Source of the DNA: Legionella jamestowniensis | GTDB taxonomy: Bacteria; Pseudomonadota; Gammaproteobacteria; Legionellales; Legionellaceae | Direction of reading: 5' to 3' | NCBI RefSeq assembly: GCF_001467745.1 | Contig: NZ_LNYG01000001.1 | Location: forward strand, 124,001 to 188,000 | Length of the DNA: 64,000 bases | Part shown: piece after piece, positions 44,539 through 54,098 of the stretch | How the letters are laid out: each line of letters opens with the position of its first letter | Position numbering within the stretch: the stretch's first letter is position 1 | Program-made: the position numbers and the translations under genes | Notes under the pieces: model-generated | What the model was told of the DNA's origin: nothing | The model's database searches: none | Seen by the model: the letters and a program-made list of their open reading frames with translations, nothing else

Positions 44539-46095
44539 TCACTTATGTTTCCATCGAACAGAATACAAATCATGACGCCTGTCTTTAAGATTAAGAACAG
44601 TACCTTGATTGCGTACAATCTCTAAATTATGCATGCTTAGATCGGCAAAACAAACCATTTCAACATTCGGCGTGGTATCGGCAGCAATGCCATCCCGCGA
44701 AAATGGAAAATCGCAAGGTGTAAAAATACTGCTTTGTGCATACTGAATGGCCATGTTGGCGACGCCAGGCAGATTGCCTACATTGCCTGCCATAAGAACA
44801 TAACATTGATTTTCAATGGCTCTCGCCTGGGCACAATAGCGAACGCGCATATAAGCTTGTCTCTCATCCGTACAAAACGGCACAAACAGCAGCTTGGCCC
44901 CTTGATTGATAACATGTCTGGCTAATTCTGGGAATTCACAATCATAGCAAATTAATACAGCAATAGGGCCACAATCTGTCATAATCGTAGTTAATTGATC
45001 GCCCCCATGAATATTCCACCAATAGCGTTCATTAGGGGTAGGATGAATTTTATATTGTTCGTGGACTTGTCCGTCTCGTAAGAAAACATAAGCCACGTTA
45101 TAAATCATATCTTCCGTTTTGGTAGGGTGGCTTCCCCCGATAATATTAATATTGTATTTAACAGCAAGCGAAGACATTAATTCTAAATAAGGTTCTGTAT
45201 ATTCAGTCAGTTGTAAAATAGCTTTATCCGGACTTAAGTCAACATTTTGGATGGATAATAATTGCATGGTAAATAGTTCGGGGAAAAGAACAAAATCGGC
45301 ATAATAATCGGCAACCACATCAACAAAATATTCAACGTGTTGAGAAAACTCCTCAAAAGACTTGACTGGCCGTTGCATGTATTGCACCACACTTAGTCTA
45401 ACTTTATCAACGATTGGTTCGGGTGTGATTTTTTGTTTGGACTGTTCTGTAATCATGGCAATGGGTGTATACCAGACTAAGTGAGCAGCGTAGCCCATCG
45501 ATTGTCTGTCATTAGGAAGGTAGTTGGGGAGTACACTAATGAGTTGAAAGTCATTACGCAACTGAAATGACAATACAGGATCCCTGACTTCCTTGTTGAT
45601 GACAGCACTGACATAATCATTCACATTAGGATATTTTTTATGCTGTTTATAGTAGCGGGGAATTCGACCCCCAAAAACAATACCTTTTAAACCTTCAAGC
45701 TGGCATAATTTTTTGCGGGCCGTGTACAATCTATTACCAATCCGTAACCCACGATACTCTGGATGAACGCAAACCTCCATCCCGTACAAAAAATCGCCAT
45801 TGGGGTCGTGGCGAGAAGCAAAACCGCCACCCGTAATCTCATTCCAGGTATGGGGCTGAAGGGCTATATCACCACTAATCTTAAATGTTGCGCAATAGCC
45901 TACGATTTGGTCTTCATATTCAACAACAAACTGGCCTTTGGGAAAATGATGAATTTGTCCGCGAAGTGCATCGGGCGAATAAGTCTCCATATTATCTGGA
46001 TAAGCCCGCGCAACTAACTTGCGTATACTTGGAATGTCACTAATGTTAGCATTACGGACTACTACAAGAGGTCGCTTTATTACATGTTCAGTCAT
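44539..46095 (-). CDS. GNAT acetyltransferase-carbon-nitrogen hydrolase fusion
   Basis: 518 residues. The N-terminal GNAT domain (about 8-180) shows V-H-P-E-Y-R-G-L-R-I-G-N-R-L-Y, the acetyl-CoA loop. The C-terminal nitrilase-superfamily domain (about 225-500) has the catalytic Glu in L-F-P-E-L-F, Lys in Y-K-I-H-P-T-P-N-E-R, and Cys in L-I-C-Y-D-C-E-F-P-E. The fusion is known in many bacteria as a bifunctional protein of unknown physiological substrate, perhaps amide or amine modification. No neighbouring pathway is apparent. Confidence 0.88.
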   Translation of the reverse strand: MTEHVIKRPLVVVRNANISDIPSIRKLVARAYPDNMETYSPDALRGQIHHFPKGQFVVEYEDQIVGYCATFKISGDIALQPHTWNEITGGGFASRHDPNGDFLYGMEVCVHPEYRGLRIGNRLYTARKKLCQLEGLKGIVFGGRIPRYYKQHKKYPNVNDYVSAVINKEVRDPVLSFQLRNDFQLISVLPNYLPNDRQSMGYAAHLVWYTPIAMITEQSKQKITPEPIVDKVRLSVVQYMQRPVKSFEEFSQHVEYFVDVVADYYADFVLFPELFTMQLLSIQNVDLSPDKAILQLTEYTEPYLELMSSLAVKYNINIIGGSHPTKTEDMIYNVAYVFLRDGQVHEQYKIHPTPNERYWWNIHGGDQLTTIMTDCGPIAVLICYDCEFPELARHVINQGAKLLFVPFCTDERQAYMRVRYCAQARAIENQCYVLMAGNVGNLPGVANMAIQYAQSSIFTPCDFPFSRDGIAADTTPNVEMVCFADLSMHNLEIVRNQGTVLNLKDRRHDLYSVRWKHK

Positions 46096-46361
46096 TAGAC
46101 CTGTTCATCCTGAATCTTAGTTTAGTATTTGTTCTAATGTAAGTATATCAAAAATGTCTCATTATTTTACAAATAGATTGAGTTTTCGCCTCAAAGGTCT
46201 TATAATAGTCACTCGTAGCGTAATGATTTACGGGTGGCGCAAGTAATCACAATGGGTGAAGAAGAATAATTTCGTGCATCATCTTGTTTATTTTGCTATT
46301 ATACTGCGCTAATTTTTTTCACAAATTTAGCACGCCACATTGACTCTTTTTTGGATTTTCT

Positions 46362-48032
46362 ATGACACAAGAATTATTAAACTTTACTGCCCTCAATCTA
46401 TCCGATACATTACTAAAAGCACTTGAGGACATGAAGTTTAAAACGCCCTCACCGGTACAGGCACAAACGATCCCTTTACTTCTTCAAGGACGGGATGTAA
46501 TTGCCCAGGCCCAAACGGGTACAGGTAAGACGGCAGCGTTTGCACTACCTATTTTACAGCGCATCTCTGTCAATTCGCAGGCAACCCAGGCTTTAATTCT
46601 GGCACCTACACGCGAACTAGCCATTCAGGTTGCAGAGCAATTTGAGCTGTTAAGTACCCGTATGAACCACGTATCCGTTGCCGTTCTTTGTGGTGGGCAA
46701 GACTATCGAAGACAATTAAAGCAATTACGGGATGGCGCTCAAATTGTCGTTGGGACTCCAGGACGTATCCTTGATCATCTCGACCGCACTACATTACAAC
46801 TAGGCAATTTAAAAACTTTTGTGCTTGATGAAGCAGATGAAATGCTAAGAATGGGCTTTATTGAGGATGTGGAAACAATCCTGGCTAAATTACCAACAGA
46901 AAAACAAATCGCTTTATTTTCAGCAACAATGCCTACACCAATTCGCAAAATAGCAAATAGTTACTTAAATAATCCTGCATCGGTAGAAATTCGTTCAGAA
47001 ACCGCGACTGTAAAAGCAATCGAACAGCGATTTTTGTTTGCCTCAGTGGCTCAAAAACCTGATGCCTTGTTACGCGTATTAGCTGTCGAGGATTATCAAG
47101 GGGTTATCGTATTTGTGCGTACTAAGAGCAGTACGGAAGAAGTAGCTCAGTTGCTGCAGCAGCAAGGACATCGCGCCATGGCCATTCATGGTGATATAAC
47201 CCAGAGTTTACGTGAGAAAGTGATTGCTCAGTTTAGACAGGGTAGCATTGATATTTTGGTAGCGACTGATGTGGCTGCACGAGGTTTGGATGTGGAGCGT
47301 GTGACTCATGTTATCAACTATGATGTTCCTTTTGATTGTGAGACTTATGTTCACCGTATCGGAAGAACGGGTCGTGCCGGGCGTAGCGGCGTTACTATCC
47401 TATTTATTACCCCTAAAGAAGGGCGCATGTTAAATACTATTGAGCGTCATACCCGACAACGTATTGAAAAAATTATTGTGCCCAATGATTATATGATTCA
47501 GGTGGCAAAACAAGAACGTTTTATGGCTAATATTGCAACGCGCCTGCAGCATGAGTATTTGCCGTCTTACAAACATATTATTGAAGAATTTTTAAAACAA
47601 AACCAAGCTTCCGCCGTGGATGTTGCAGCTGCATTGGCTCTTCTACTGAATCAGGATAAAGCCTGGAAAACTGAATTGCCCAAACCTGTGCGTGCGGCTA
47701 AGGAAACTCGTCATTTTGAAAAAGAGAGGGATTTTAAATCTAACAATCGTAGTAAATCTGATAGGAAAAGTAGACAGTCCCGTGAAGATTACCCGCAGGA
47801 GTTGTTTCGTTTAGATGTAGGACGCATTCATGGAGTAAAACCAGGTAATATTGTAGGTGCGATTGCTAATGAAGCGGGCTTGGAAAGTCGTTATATTACT
47901 GGTCTTAAGATTCATGACGATCATTCCACAGTACGATTACCACAAGGCATGAATAAAAAAGTCTTCCAAGATTTGAACAGCGCACGGGTGTGTGGTCGTC
48001 AACTTAAACTTACCTCTTTGGGTAGTGCCTAA
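46362..48032 (+). CDS. deaD: DEAD-box ATP-dependent RNA helicase (DeaD/CsdA type)
   Basis: 556 residues with the full set of DEAD-box motifs: the Q motif, A-Q-T-G-T-G-K-T (about 49-56), P-T-R-E-L-A, D-E-A-D (about 155-158), S-A-T, and H-R-I-G-R-T-G-R-A-G. The C-terminal part has a DbpA/CsdA-like RNA-binding domain (about 470-550). It unwinds RNA in ribosome assembly and cold response. The stretch between it and the previous gene (266 bases) is a long leader, as is usual for CsdA. No other partner gene is near. Confidence 0.94.
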   Translation: MTQELLNFTALNLSDTLLKALEDMKFKTPSPVQAQTIPLLLQGRDVIAQAQTGTGKTAAFALPILQRISVNSQATQALILAPTRELAIQVAEQFELLSTRMNHVSVAVLCGGQDYRRQLKQLRDGAQIVVGTPGRILDHLDRTTLQLGNLKTFVLDEADEMLRMGFIEDVETILAKLPTEKQIALFSATMPTPIRKIANSYLNNPASVEIRSETATVKAIEQRFLFASVAQKPDALLRVLAVEDYQGVIVFVRTKSSTEEVAQLLQQQGHRAMAIHGDITQSLREKVIAQFRQGSIDILVATDVAARGLDVERVTHVINYDVPFDCETYVHRIGRTGRAGRSGVTILFITPKEGRMLNTIERHTRQRIEKIIVPNDYMIQVAKQERFMANIATRLQHEYLPSYKHIIEEFLKQNQASAVDVAAALALLLNQDKAWKTELPKPVRAAKETRHFEKERDFKSNNRSKSDRKSRQSREDYPQELFRLDVGRIHGVKPGNIVGAIANEAGLESRYITGLKIHDDHSTVRLPQGMNKKVFQDLNSARVCGRQLKLTSLGSA

Positions 48033-48070
48033 CCTGATAACAATCCTTCGCTTTGCTCCCAAAGACGTAC

Positions 48071-48136
48071 GTCATGTCGAACGAAGTGAGACATCTCCTG
48101 ACACAAAGGGGATCCCTCACTTCGTTCGGGAGGACG
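48071..48136. repeat. Dispersed palindromic repeat (GAACGAAGTGAG type)
   Basis: Inverted arms about 48071-48098 and 48110-48136 share GAACGAAGTGAG and ATCTCC/GGATCC-like parts. This fits a common small repeat of the sort found in Legionella and its neighbours (CGTCATCCTGAACGAAGTGAAGG). It lies between deaD and the convergent 161-aa gene. Confidence 0.65.
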
Positions 48137-48145
48137 GAAAATTGC

Positions 48146-48631
48146 TCAGAATTCAGGACGAATCATCTTTACAGTAATTGCAGTGATAACTGCAGCAGCA
48201 GCCATGCCCCCGAATAAAGCATAGCGATTGTTTAAGAGTGATCCTGTTTGAGAAAGTTGGTGTAGTTCTTGGTTAATTCTTTGCTCAACTTTCTCAAAAG
48301 GCTTACTTGGATCCACCTGTGCAATGAGTTTAGGAATACGTCTATTTTTAAGTAAATCGATACAGGATTGATTGAATTGCAGCGTTTCTTCATTGTCAGC
48401 ATAAAATGCTAATGTTGTTTCCCTTAAAGCTTCTGCTACTGCTGCACTAAAAAGACGCGCATCGACATTAGTCCACTTACCAAGCCCCAATGATAAACAA
48501 GCATAACGTTGGGGGTTTTGGTCGTTCTGCTCAAAATCGGCCTGTGCTTTTAACAAATGTTCCTTGTCTTTAAGAAGTGCTAATAATTTTGTATAAAAAA
48601 TTAAAAAAAATTGGCGTTGAGGCTCTGTCAT
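48146..48631 (-). CDS. Hypothetical C-tail-anchored protein (161 aa)
   Basis: 161 residues with a long helical soluble part and a hydrophobic helix at the very C-terminus (about 135-155, G-G-M-A-A-A-A-V-I-T-A-I-T-V). The last residues are K-M-I-R-P-E-F. I recognise no family. A C-terminal anchor is a feature shared by proteins that insert into host or bacterial membranes after translation. It is a single gene on the - strand, with the start at 48631 (MTEPQRQFFLIFYTKLLALL). Function unknown. Confidence 0.6.
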   Translation of the reverse strand: MTEPQRQFFLIFYTKLLALLKDKEHLLKAQADFEQNDQNPQRYACLSLGLGKWTNVDARLFSAAVAEALRETTLAFYADNEETLQFNQSCIDLLKNRRIPKLIAQVDPSKPFEKVEQRINQELHQLSQTGSLLNNRYALFGGMAAAAVITAITVKMIRPEF

Positions 48632-48796
48632 AAAAAATCCTTTTTAAAATTGATGGCTTATGTAGGGGAAAAACTATTGTAATAATTTTGAATGCCTCAT
48701 GTCTTCAATAAAAGCGTGATGTAAAAATTGCTAATTTACGCATTTCTCTATATAATCCGACATTTTTCTATGGAAAATCAACTGATTAGGTGGCAG

Positions 48797-49717
48797 ATGA
48801 AAACCTTATTTACCTTTTTTATCCTTCTTTTTTCAGGATTGGTAGCTGCAAAACCTTTAAATAACATAGTTGTATTTGGTGATAGTTTATCGGATAACGG
48901 CAATCTCTATGAATACATGCATCAAAAATTGCCCCAGTCTCCACCTTATTATCAAGGACGTTTCACGAACGGGTTAGTGTGGGTTGAACATCTAGCTGCT
49001 TCCTATTTCTCCAATTCTTCCAGCCATTTTTTTGATTATGCTTTTGGCGGTGCGGGTATCTCCGAAGATCCTGATGACGATGTGTTATTTACTTTAAGGA
49101 AAGAAATTGATACTTATTTTCTGGCCCATCAAAATAAAGCGGATGCAGATAGCTTGTTCATCATTTGGATAGGGGCTAATAATTATTTGGGCATTCCGGA
49201 TGATATGGAAAAAGCGCTTAACGAAGTAAACCAGGGGATTACCCATGACTTGCAGCGTTTGGCAAAAGCGGGGGCAAAGCATATTTTAATTGTAAATTTA
49301 CCCGATTTGGGAAAAACACCCATCGCTCTTGCATTTGATTCAACAGAGAAACTCTCCTATCTGGCTAATCGACATAATGAATTACTGGCTGCGAGTATCA
49401 ACAACCTCAAACAAGAATTTCCAGAGATTCAGTGGCTTCTCTTCGATGTCAATCAAACACTAAGTGAGTTAGTGGTTTATCCTGAAAAATATGGATTTAC
49501 GAATATTACTGACACCTGTTATGAAGCAATGGTAGAAAAGCCATCCCATCGAGCTATTCTTCATATGGCAGCAAAAATTAAAGCCAAAAAGGAATTGGAT
49601 GCTTGCGATGGATTTTTATTTTTTGACCCGGTGCATCCAACCGGACCAGCTCACAAAATTATGGCTGAACATGCCAAAGCCTTTTTAGACGCTGAAGGCA
49701 TAGAATTTACTGAGTAA
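48797..49717 (+). CDS. plaA: GDSL lysophospholipase A (PlaA-like)
   Basis: 306 residues from ATG 48797 with AGGTGGCAG as ribosome-binding site; the upstream in-frame codons are not plausible starts. A signal peptide (1-18) is followed by the block I motif V-V-F-G-D-S-L-S-D-N-G-N (nucleophile Ser30), the G-A-N-N-Y block III and D-P-V-H-P-T near the end. A Cys pair late in the sequence (in D-T-C-Y-E-A and L-D-A-C-D-G) may form the loop that ProA cuts in the Legionella enzymes. The length is close to PlaA of L. pneumophila. It acts outside the cell, exported through type II secretion. Confidence 0.8.
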   Translation: MKTLFTFFILLFSGLVAAKPLNNIVVFGDSLSDNGNLYEYMHQKLPQSPPYYQGRFTNGLVWVEHLAASYFSNSSSHFFDYAFGGAGISEDPDDDVLFTLRKEIDTYFLAHQNKADADSLFIIWIGANNYLGIPDDMEKALNEVNQGITHDLQRLAKAGAKHILIVNLPDLGKTPIALAFDSTEKLSYLANRHNELLAASINNLKQEFPEIQWLLFDVNQTLSELVVYPEKYGFTNITDTCYEAMVEKPSHRAILHMAAKIKAKKELDACDGFLFFDPVHPTGPAHKIMAEHAKAFLDAEGIEFTE

Positions 49718-49725
49718 TATTCCTC

Positions 49726-49762
49726 AACTAGCCTGATTAATCAGGCTAGTTCTCTATTTTTG
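49726..49762 (+). terminator. Terminator after plaA
   Basis: A 26-base perfect palindrome (AACTAGCCTGATT and its complement, 49726-49751) with no separate loop, then T-rich bases. It lies 9 bases after the plaA stop codon. Confidence 0.65.
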
Positions 49763-49848
49763 CTTTCTCACCGCCACTAATAAAAAAACCATAGAGTAGG
49801 CAGGAAATTTGCTTAGCTTACAAAACATCAAACATAGAGATAAGGGCT

Positions 49849-50571
49849 ATGCAATTACTCCTAGGCTTTTGTTTGTTGTTTTTTTTAAATTTTGCCGAAG
49901 TTGAGGCGGCAAGTTTGGATATTCTTGTCAATCAGCAAAAAATTGTACTGCCTTATTGGCATTATAAAGGAAAAAAACAACGTGGCGCTGTTGTGCTTAT
50001 TAATGGCGAACAAGACAGTGAAGGTTCCGTTCTGGCAAACAGCTTAAGTAAGGAATTGGCAAAACATGGTTGGTCAGTGGCATTGCTCAATACAAGTTTA
50101 CACATTCCTGTGCCTTGGACTGAGCAGTTGCCGGAAACGCTTTCAGCCCTTCGTCAAAAGAACAATAAGCGAATAGTAGTAATACATTATGGTTCACAGC
50201 TAGAAAAATCTGTCAATTATTTTACAACACCACAATCCAAACGAGTCAGTGGTTTGATTTTACTGTCGGCATTTGACCAACCTGAAAATAAAGGATTAAT
50301 AGATTTAATCCAAAAAATACCCTTTCCTTTATTGGATATAACTGGACAATTTGATTATACCCCCGTATTGGAACAGGCTTCATTACGCCAATTTTCTATA
50401 AAAAATGAGCGATATTTGTATCGGCAACTCCCGGGGGCAAGCCATGACTACGCTTATAGTAAAAAGACTCTGGTGACTAACCTCAACGGTTGGATGAAAA
50501 AATTAAGGACTGAAAGGCCTGTGAAGGCCCCTATCATTCTGGATAAATCAATTCCCAATTCACATCGATAA
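49849..50571 (+). CDS. DUF3530-family periplasmic alpha/beta-hydrolase-like protein
   Basis: 240 residues with a signal peptide (about 1-21, ending V-E-A-A). The body has the alpha/beta pattern of DUF3530 (V-V-L-I-N-G-E-Q at about 50, W-S-V-A-L-L-N-T, V-V-I-H-Y-G-S-Q and G-A-S-H-D). The late His in G-A-S-H-D-Y could be catalytic. The classic nucleophile elbow is replaced by I-H-Y-G-S-Q, so enzymatic activity is uncertain. The function of the family is not known to me. It follows plaA on the same strand with a terminator in between. Confidence 0.65.
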   Translation: MQLLLGFCLLFFLNFAEVEAASLDILVNQQKIVLPYWHYKGKKQRGAVVLINGEQDSEGSVLANSLSKELAKHGWSVALLNTSLHIPVPWTEQLPETLSALRQKNNKRIVVIHYGSQLEKSVNYFTTPQSKRVSGLILLSAFDQPENKGLIDLIQKIPFPLLDITGQFDYTPVLEQASLRQFSIKNERYLYRQLPGASHDYAYSKKTLVTNLNGWMKKLRTERPVKAPIILDKSIPNSHR

Positions 50572-50645
50572 GCATACAGGTTTTAATAATTTGTTAAGAA
50601 CTTTTTTCTATAATAATAGAATAATCAGTAGGCGAGCGCAGAAGC

Positions 50646-52739
50646 ATGGCTACATTTACAACCTTTTGTTTCGGGACAGGTGAATCCCGACGCATGCCGC
50701 TTAAAAATATTATTTCCCAATTCTCTGAAGCCTGCGAGGGTGATTTTGCTGTATTTGATGGACCGTCAGCATTGGGAAAAGAAGTTGAATCAAACAGTAT
50801 TGAAGCAACGCGGCAAGTCCTTAAATGGTTAGAGAACCAAACTACCACCGATAATAATTTGAATTTAGCGGGTTTTAGCCGTGGCTCGGTGACTTGTATT
50901 AGAATTGCTAACGAATTAAAAAAGTTAGAACTTTATCTTGAGCACTACTCAGACACTTTAAATGATCGCCAGCGTCTATTATTGGATAAATTAAAAGGAT
51001 TAAAAATTAATATCTTTGCCAATGATCCCGTAGCCGGCCTTAGTGATAAATCAGTGATTGAGTCTAGAGTTATTCCAAGTAATGTCAAAAATTATGTCGC
51101 AATTTTGCAACGTGATGAAATGAGAAAGGACTTTAAACCTCAAGACATGTCCAGAGCTATTGTAGCTTCCGAGCAAACCAAGGTTTCCATGTTGCCTATG
51201 TATGGAAACCACAGTGATAATACCAAGCATAAATCCGACAAACTGGGAAGTGGGCCTAAAATAATTTGGCAAAGTCTTTTCAGTTTTCTGACGCAACATG
51301 GAACGCAATTTAAACGAGGTGCCATTCCTCAAATAAGCAGGAATGAGGGACCTTATATTGATATAAAACCTGTAAAAGATAGTGCCCAACTTCTAAGTGG
51401 CTTTGAAGAGCATCATGCTCAAAGAAACGATTACTTAAAATCTGGCCAAGTGGTTAAATTACTTGATGGTATACCTGTTCCTAGAAAAAAGCGCTCACTA
51501 AACAATCATCTTGAATTTTATGTGAGGGATTCTAATTTTTTTATAAATCAATTAGAAAGAGAGGTATTTAAGGTCACCTATCCACAGGTGTTTAATTATT
51601 TGTTTGAACAAAACCAAAATGATCCCAGGTTCCCAAAGAGAGCTAGCGATGAAAGCGAGCACCGCCTCGAAGTAATAGAGGAGCTCAGAAGTATAAGGGA
51701 AAAGCATCCTAAGCTTTTTGCGCGTTTGGCTTCACGGGGCGTAGCTGTCGATAGGGAAAATAACATCATTCTAGGACAGCCGCATGGAAAGTATATGCTT
51801 GAAAGTTGTCAAACACTGCAACAAATGTTTCCTGGTATGGTTCCTGATACCATCAGAGAGCAAAACCATATTTTTGGCCCATTGGAGCGTCTTGAAAAAG
51901 ACGTTTATCGCATGGTGTTTCGATACTTGAGGGAAAAATCAGAATTTTCCCCTTTTTCCGCCCGTTCGCGTTCTACTCTAGCGATTGAAATTAGAGAGCA
52001 TATACAAACGATAGTAAATGAGCCAATAAAAGACCAAGATAATTATTCAGCAGAACAAATTGCTCAAATAAAGCAAGAACAGATATTAGATTATCTTGAA
52101 AAAGAATATATCGAGCTGGTTAAATCGAATAGCATGTCAGAACTTTGCCCAATGTTAAAAAAATTGCTACATCGCTATGGCCAAGACTATGTAATACAAG
52201 AGCAAAAATCCATCCTTCGTTCAGCGGCGGCTTCTGCATCTTATATTGCCTTTAGTCTAGTTAAAGAGGCGGTTGGCCTTGTACTGAACCTTGGTTATAT
52301 TGGGGGCGGAATGCTCAGCGTTATAGGTACGTTGCTTCAAGATATGGGTAAGCGCCTCTCTCATATAGTAGGAGGTTTCGGTTCCAATATTGCCTTAAAT
52401 ATTGTTAAAGCCCCATTCTTGGCGATTTCAGCCCTTTTACAAGGCGTTGGCTTTGTTATTAGACAATCGTTTGGTCTTAAACCCTTGGCTAAGTTAGCAG
52501 ATGATGGCATTCGTTTTTTAAGGGACCAAACCTCTGCTGCGATTTTGGGAACTGAAGTGATTAAAACAGAGAGTAGTTCACCACATAAAACGAACCAAAG
52601 TAATGAGTCTCCTGAGTCTGCAAAAGTAGGTAAAATCAAGTTTTCCGAATTTAAAGAAAAGTTTAACAAAGTGAATGAAGAAAAGAAGGATCCCCTCCTA
52701 GATACTGGTACATCAGACGAAATAATTCCAACCACTTAA
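50646..52739 (+). CDS. DUF2235-like alpha/beta hydrolase, Dot/Icm substrate candidate
   Basis: 697 residues. Residues 1-200 resemble the T6SS-lipase-like DUF2235 fold: the nucleophile Ser78 in A-G-F-S-R-G-S, an Asp127 in A-N-D-P-V-A-G, and a His189 in M-Y-G-N-H-S-D. A long helical middle follows, then three to four hydrophobic segments (about 530-605, S-A-S-Y-I-A-F, N-L-G-Y-I-G-G-G-M-L). The tail is polar with many Glu/Lys residues (E-K-K-D-P-L-L-D-T-G-T-S-D-E-I-I-P-T-T). It has no signal peptide, so a Dot/Icm rather than Sec route seems likely. This is inference. Its start follows a weak GGCGAGCGCAGAAG. Confidence 0.65.
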   Translation: MATFTTFCFGTGESRRMPLKNIISQFSEACEGDFAVFDGPSALGKEVESNSIEATRQVLKWLENQTTTDNNLNLAGFSRGSVTCIRIANELKKLELYLEHYSDTLNDRQRLLLDKLKGLKINIFANDPVAGLSDKSVIESRVIPSNVKNYVAILQRDEMRKDFKPQDMSRAIVASEQTKVSMLPMYGNHSDNTKHKSDKLGSGPKIIWQSLFSFLTQHGTQFKRGAIPQISRNEGPYIDIKPVKDSAQLLSGFEEHHAQRNDYLKSGQVVKLLDGIPVPRKKRSLNNHLEFYVRDSNFFINQLEREVFKVTYPQVFNYLFEQNQNDPRFPKRASDESEHRLEVIEELRSIREKHPKLFARLASRGVAVDRENNIILGQPHGKYMLESCQTLQQMFPGMVPDTIREQNHIFGPLERLEKDVYRMVFRYLREKSEFSPFSARSRSTLAIEIREHIQTIVNEPIKDQDNYSAEQIAQIKQEQILDYLEKEYIELVKSNSMSELCPMLKKLLHRYGQDYVIQEQKSILRSAAASASYIAFSLVKEAVGLVLNLGYIGGGMLSVIGTLLQDMGKRLSHIVGGFGSNIALNIVKAPFLAISALLQGVGFVIRQSFGLKPLAKLADDGIRFLRDQTSAAILGTEVIKTESSSPHKTNQSNESPESAKVGKIKFSEFKEKFNKVNEEKKDPLLDTGTSDEIIPTT

Positions 52740-52864
52740 ACCTGGTGTAGTTCGTTGTCCTTTTCTTTTGTACATGAAAATGTATCCCACGTCCTACCAG
52801 GTGGAATCCATTGTCAACATAAGAACTTCTTGCTTTTAAAGGCTATATGGATTTTGCCTAGTGG

Positions 52865-54040
52865 TTAAGCCTGAAGTTTAATTCTAAGCTCAAATACATC
52901 TGCATTAATACGAACCCGTCCTGTGGTAAAAGGAAGCTGTAAGCCATTCATAAATAAATAATTTCCGATTAATGTTTTGGAAAATACATGGCCATACAAG
53001 AACTCCAATGTTGTTAACTTAGAAAGATGATAATCAGTTGCCAATCCAAGAAAATATTGGGTGTCGGAAGGGAAGTTGATCGTACGAAGATGGTCGCGTT
53101 CAGGACCATTATCAAGCAGTCCAATCAATGTCAGCCCTAAATTTTCACTATATTGCTGCCGTACGGCTGCTGAATAAGCCCAGGAAGGATTGTATTTCAT
53201 GGTGAACGTAAAATTTGGTCCGGCGGGCGGGGGGGCTGCTGTATTTCGGATGCGCGCAAATTGATTGGCATTCCACTCAGAACAAAAAACCTGAAGGCTT
53301 GCAAGCCATTTTTGATTAAAAAGATGCGTGTAGTGCAATATTGTAGTTGCAGGCATGCGGAAATTAAAGCTTAAGTCCGTGCTGACATTACCGTTTAAAA
53401 TACTTTCACCACGCGTTTTTTGTTTAATCGCAGAATAATAGGTTGCACCTAAAAAATTATTGGAGTTGGCCATAAAATAGACTCCTGCGTTATAGCCAAT
53501 TCCAAATCCTGAAGTGCGATTAATAAACATGGCATAATTTGTTTGACTGACAGGTAAAGCCCAGTTGGTTTCATTGTCCTTAAGAAAGTTAAAATTTAAA
53601 CCGGCCCCGATATTGAGTCGAGGTACAATGTTATAAGAAAAGCGTGGGCTGACATCAACATCCGTCATTAAGGTTTCTGTGGCTGCATAGCGGGTAAACG
53701 CATCCAATCCATAAATTAAATTTGAATGGAAGGGTTGAGTCACATCGACACCCCATACAAGCTTTTGGTTAATTCGTGAAGCAATACGACCATAAGGTAA
53801 GAAACTAAACCTTCTTGAGGCACTTACACCACTGTCATATTGAAATGTATTTAAATTTAAAACACTGCCTGCAAACCGCACATCGCCATAGAATCCTGTA
53901 CCCCCAATTAAAAACTCATTTTTTTTTACTTTAAAAAGTTCTGCAGGATTGCTATAGCTTATCCCTGCAAAATATTGGAGAACATTCGCATAACTACCAA
54001 GGCTTGAGATACTTAAAATAATAACTAAAGGATAGCGCAT
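52865..54040 (-). CDS. FadL/OmpP1-family outer-membrane protein
   Basis: 391 residues with a signal peptide (MRYPLVIILSISSLGSYA) followed by F-A-G-I-S-Y-S-N-P-A-E, the N-terminal N-P-A motif of the OmpP1/FadL/TodX family. The rest is amphipathic beta-strand pattern and ends in the aromatic-poor L-R-I-K-L-Q-A. These barrels take up fatty acids or other hydrophobic compounds. The start of a partner gene is 60 bases away. Which substrate it moves is unknown. Confidence 0.75.
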   Translation of the reverse strand: MRYPLVIILSISSLGSYANVLQYFAGISYSNPAELFKVKKNEFLIGGTGFYGDVRFAGSVLNLNTFQYDSGVSASRRFSFLPYGRIASRINQKLVWGVDVTQPFHSNLIYGLDAFTRYAATETLMTDVDVSPRFSYNIVPRLNIGAGLNFNFLKDNETNWALPVSQTNYAMFINRTSGFGIGYNAGVYFMANSNNFLGATYYSAIKQKTRGESILNGNVSTDLSFNFRMPATTILHYTHLFNQKWLASLQVFCSEWNANQFARIRNTAAPPPAGPNFTFTMKYNPSWAYSAAVRQQYSENLGLTLIGLLDNGPERDHLRTINFPSDTQYFLGLATDYHLSKLTTLEFLYGHVFSKTLIGNYLFMNGLQLPFTTGRVRINADVFELRIKLQA

Positions 54041-54098
54041 AATTCATTCTACTTAGGTGGGATACAAGCGATCTTACTTGCATCCCGATTTAATTAAA

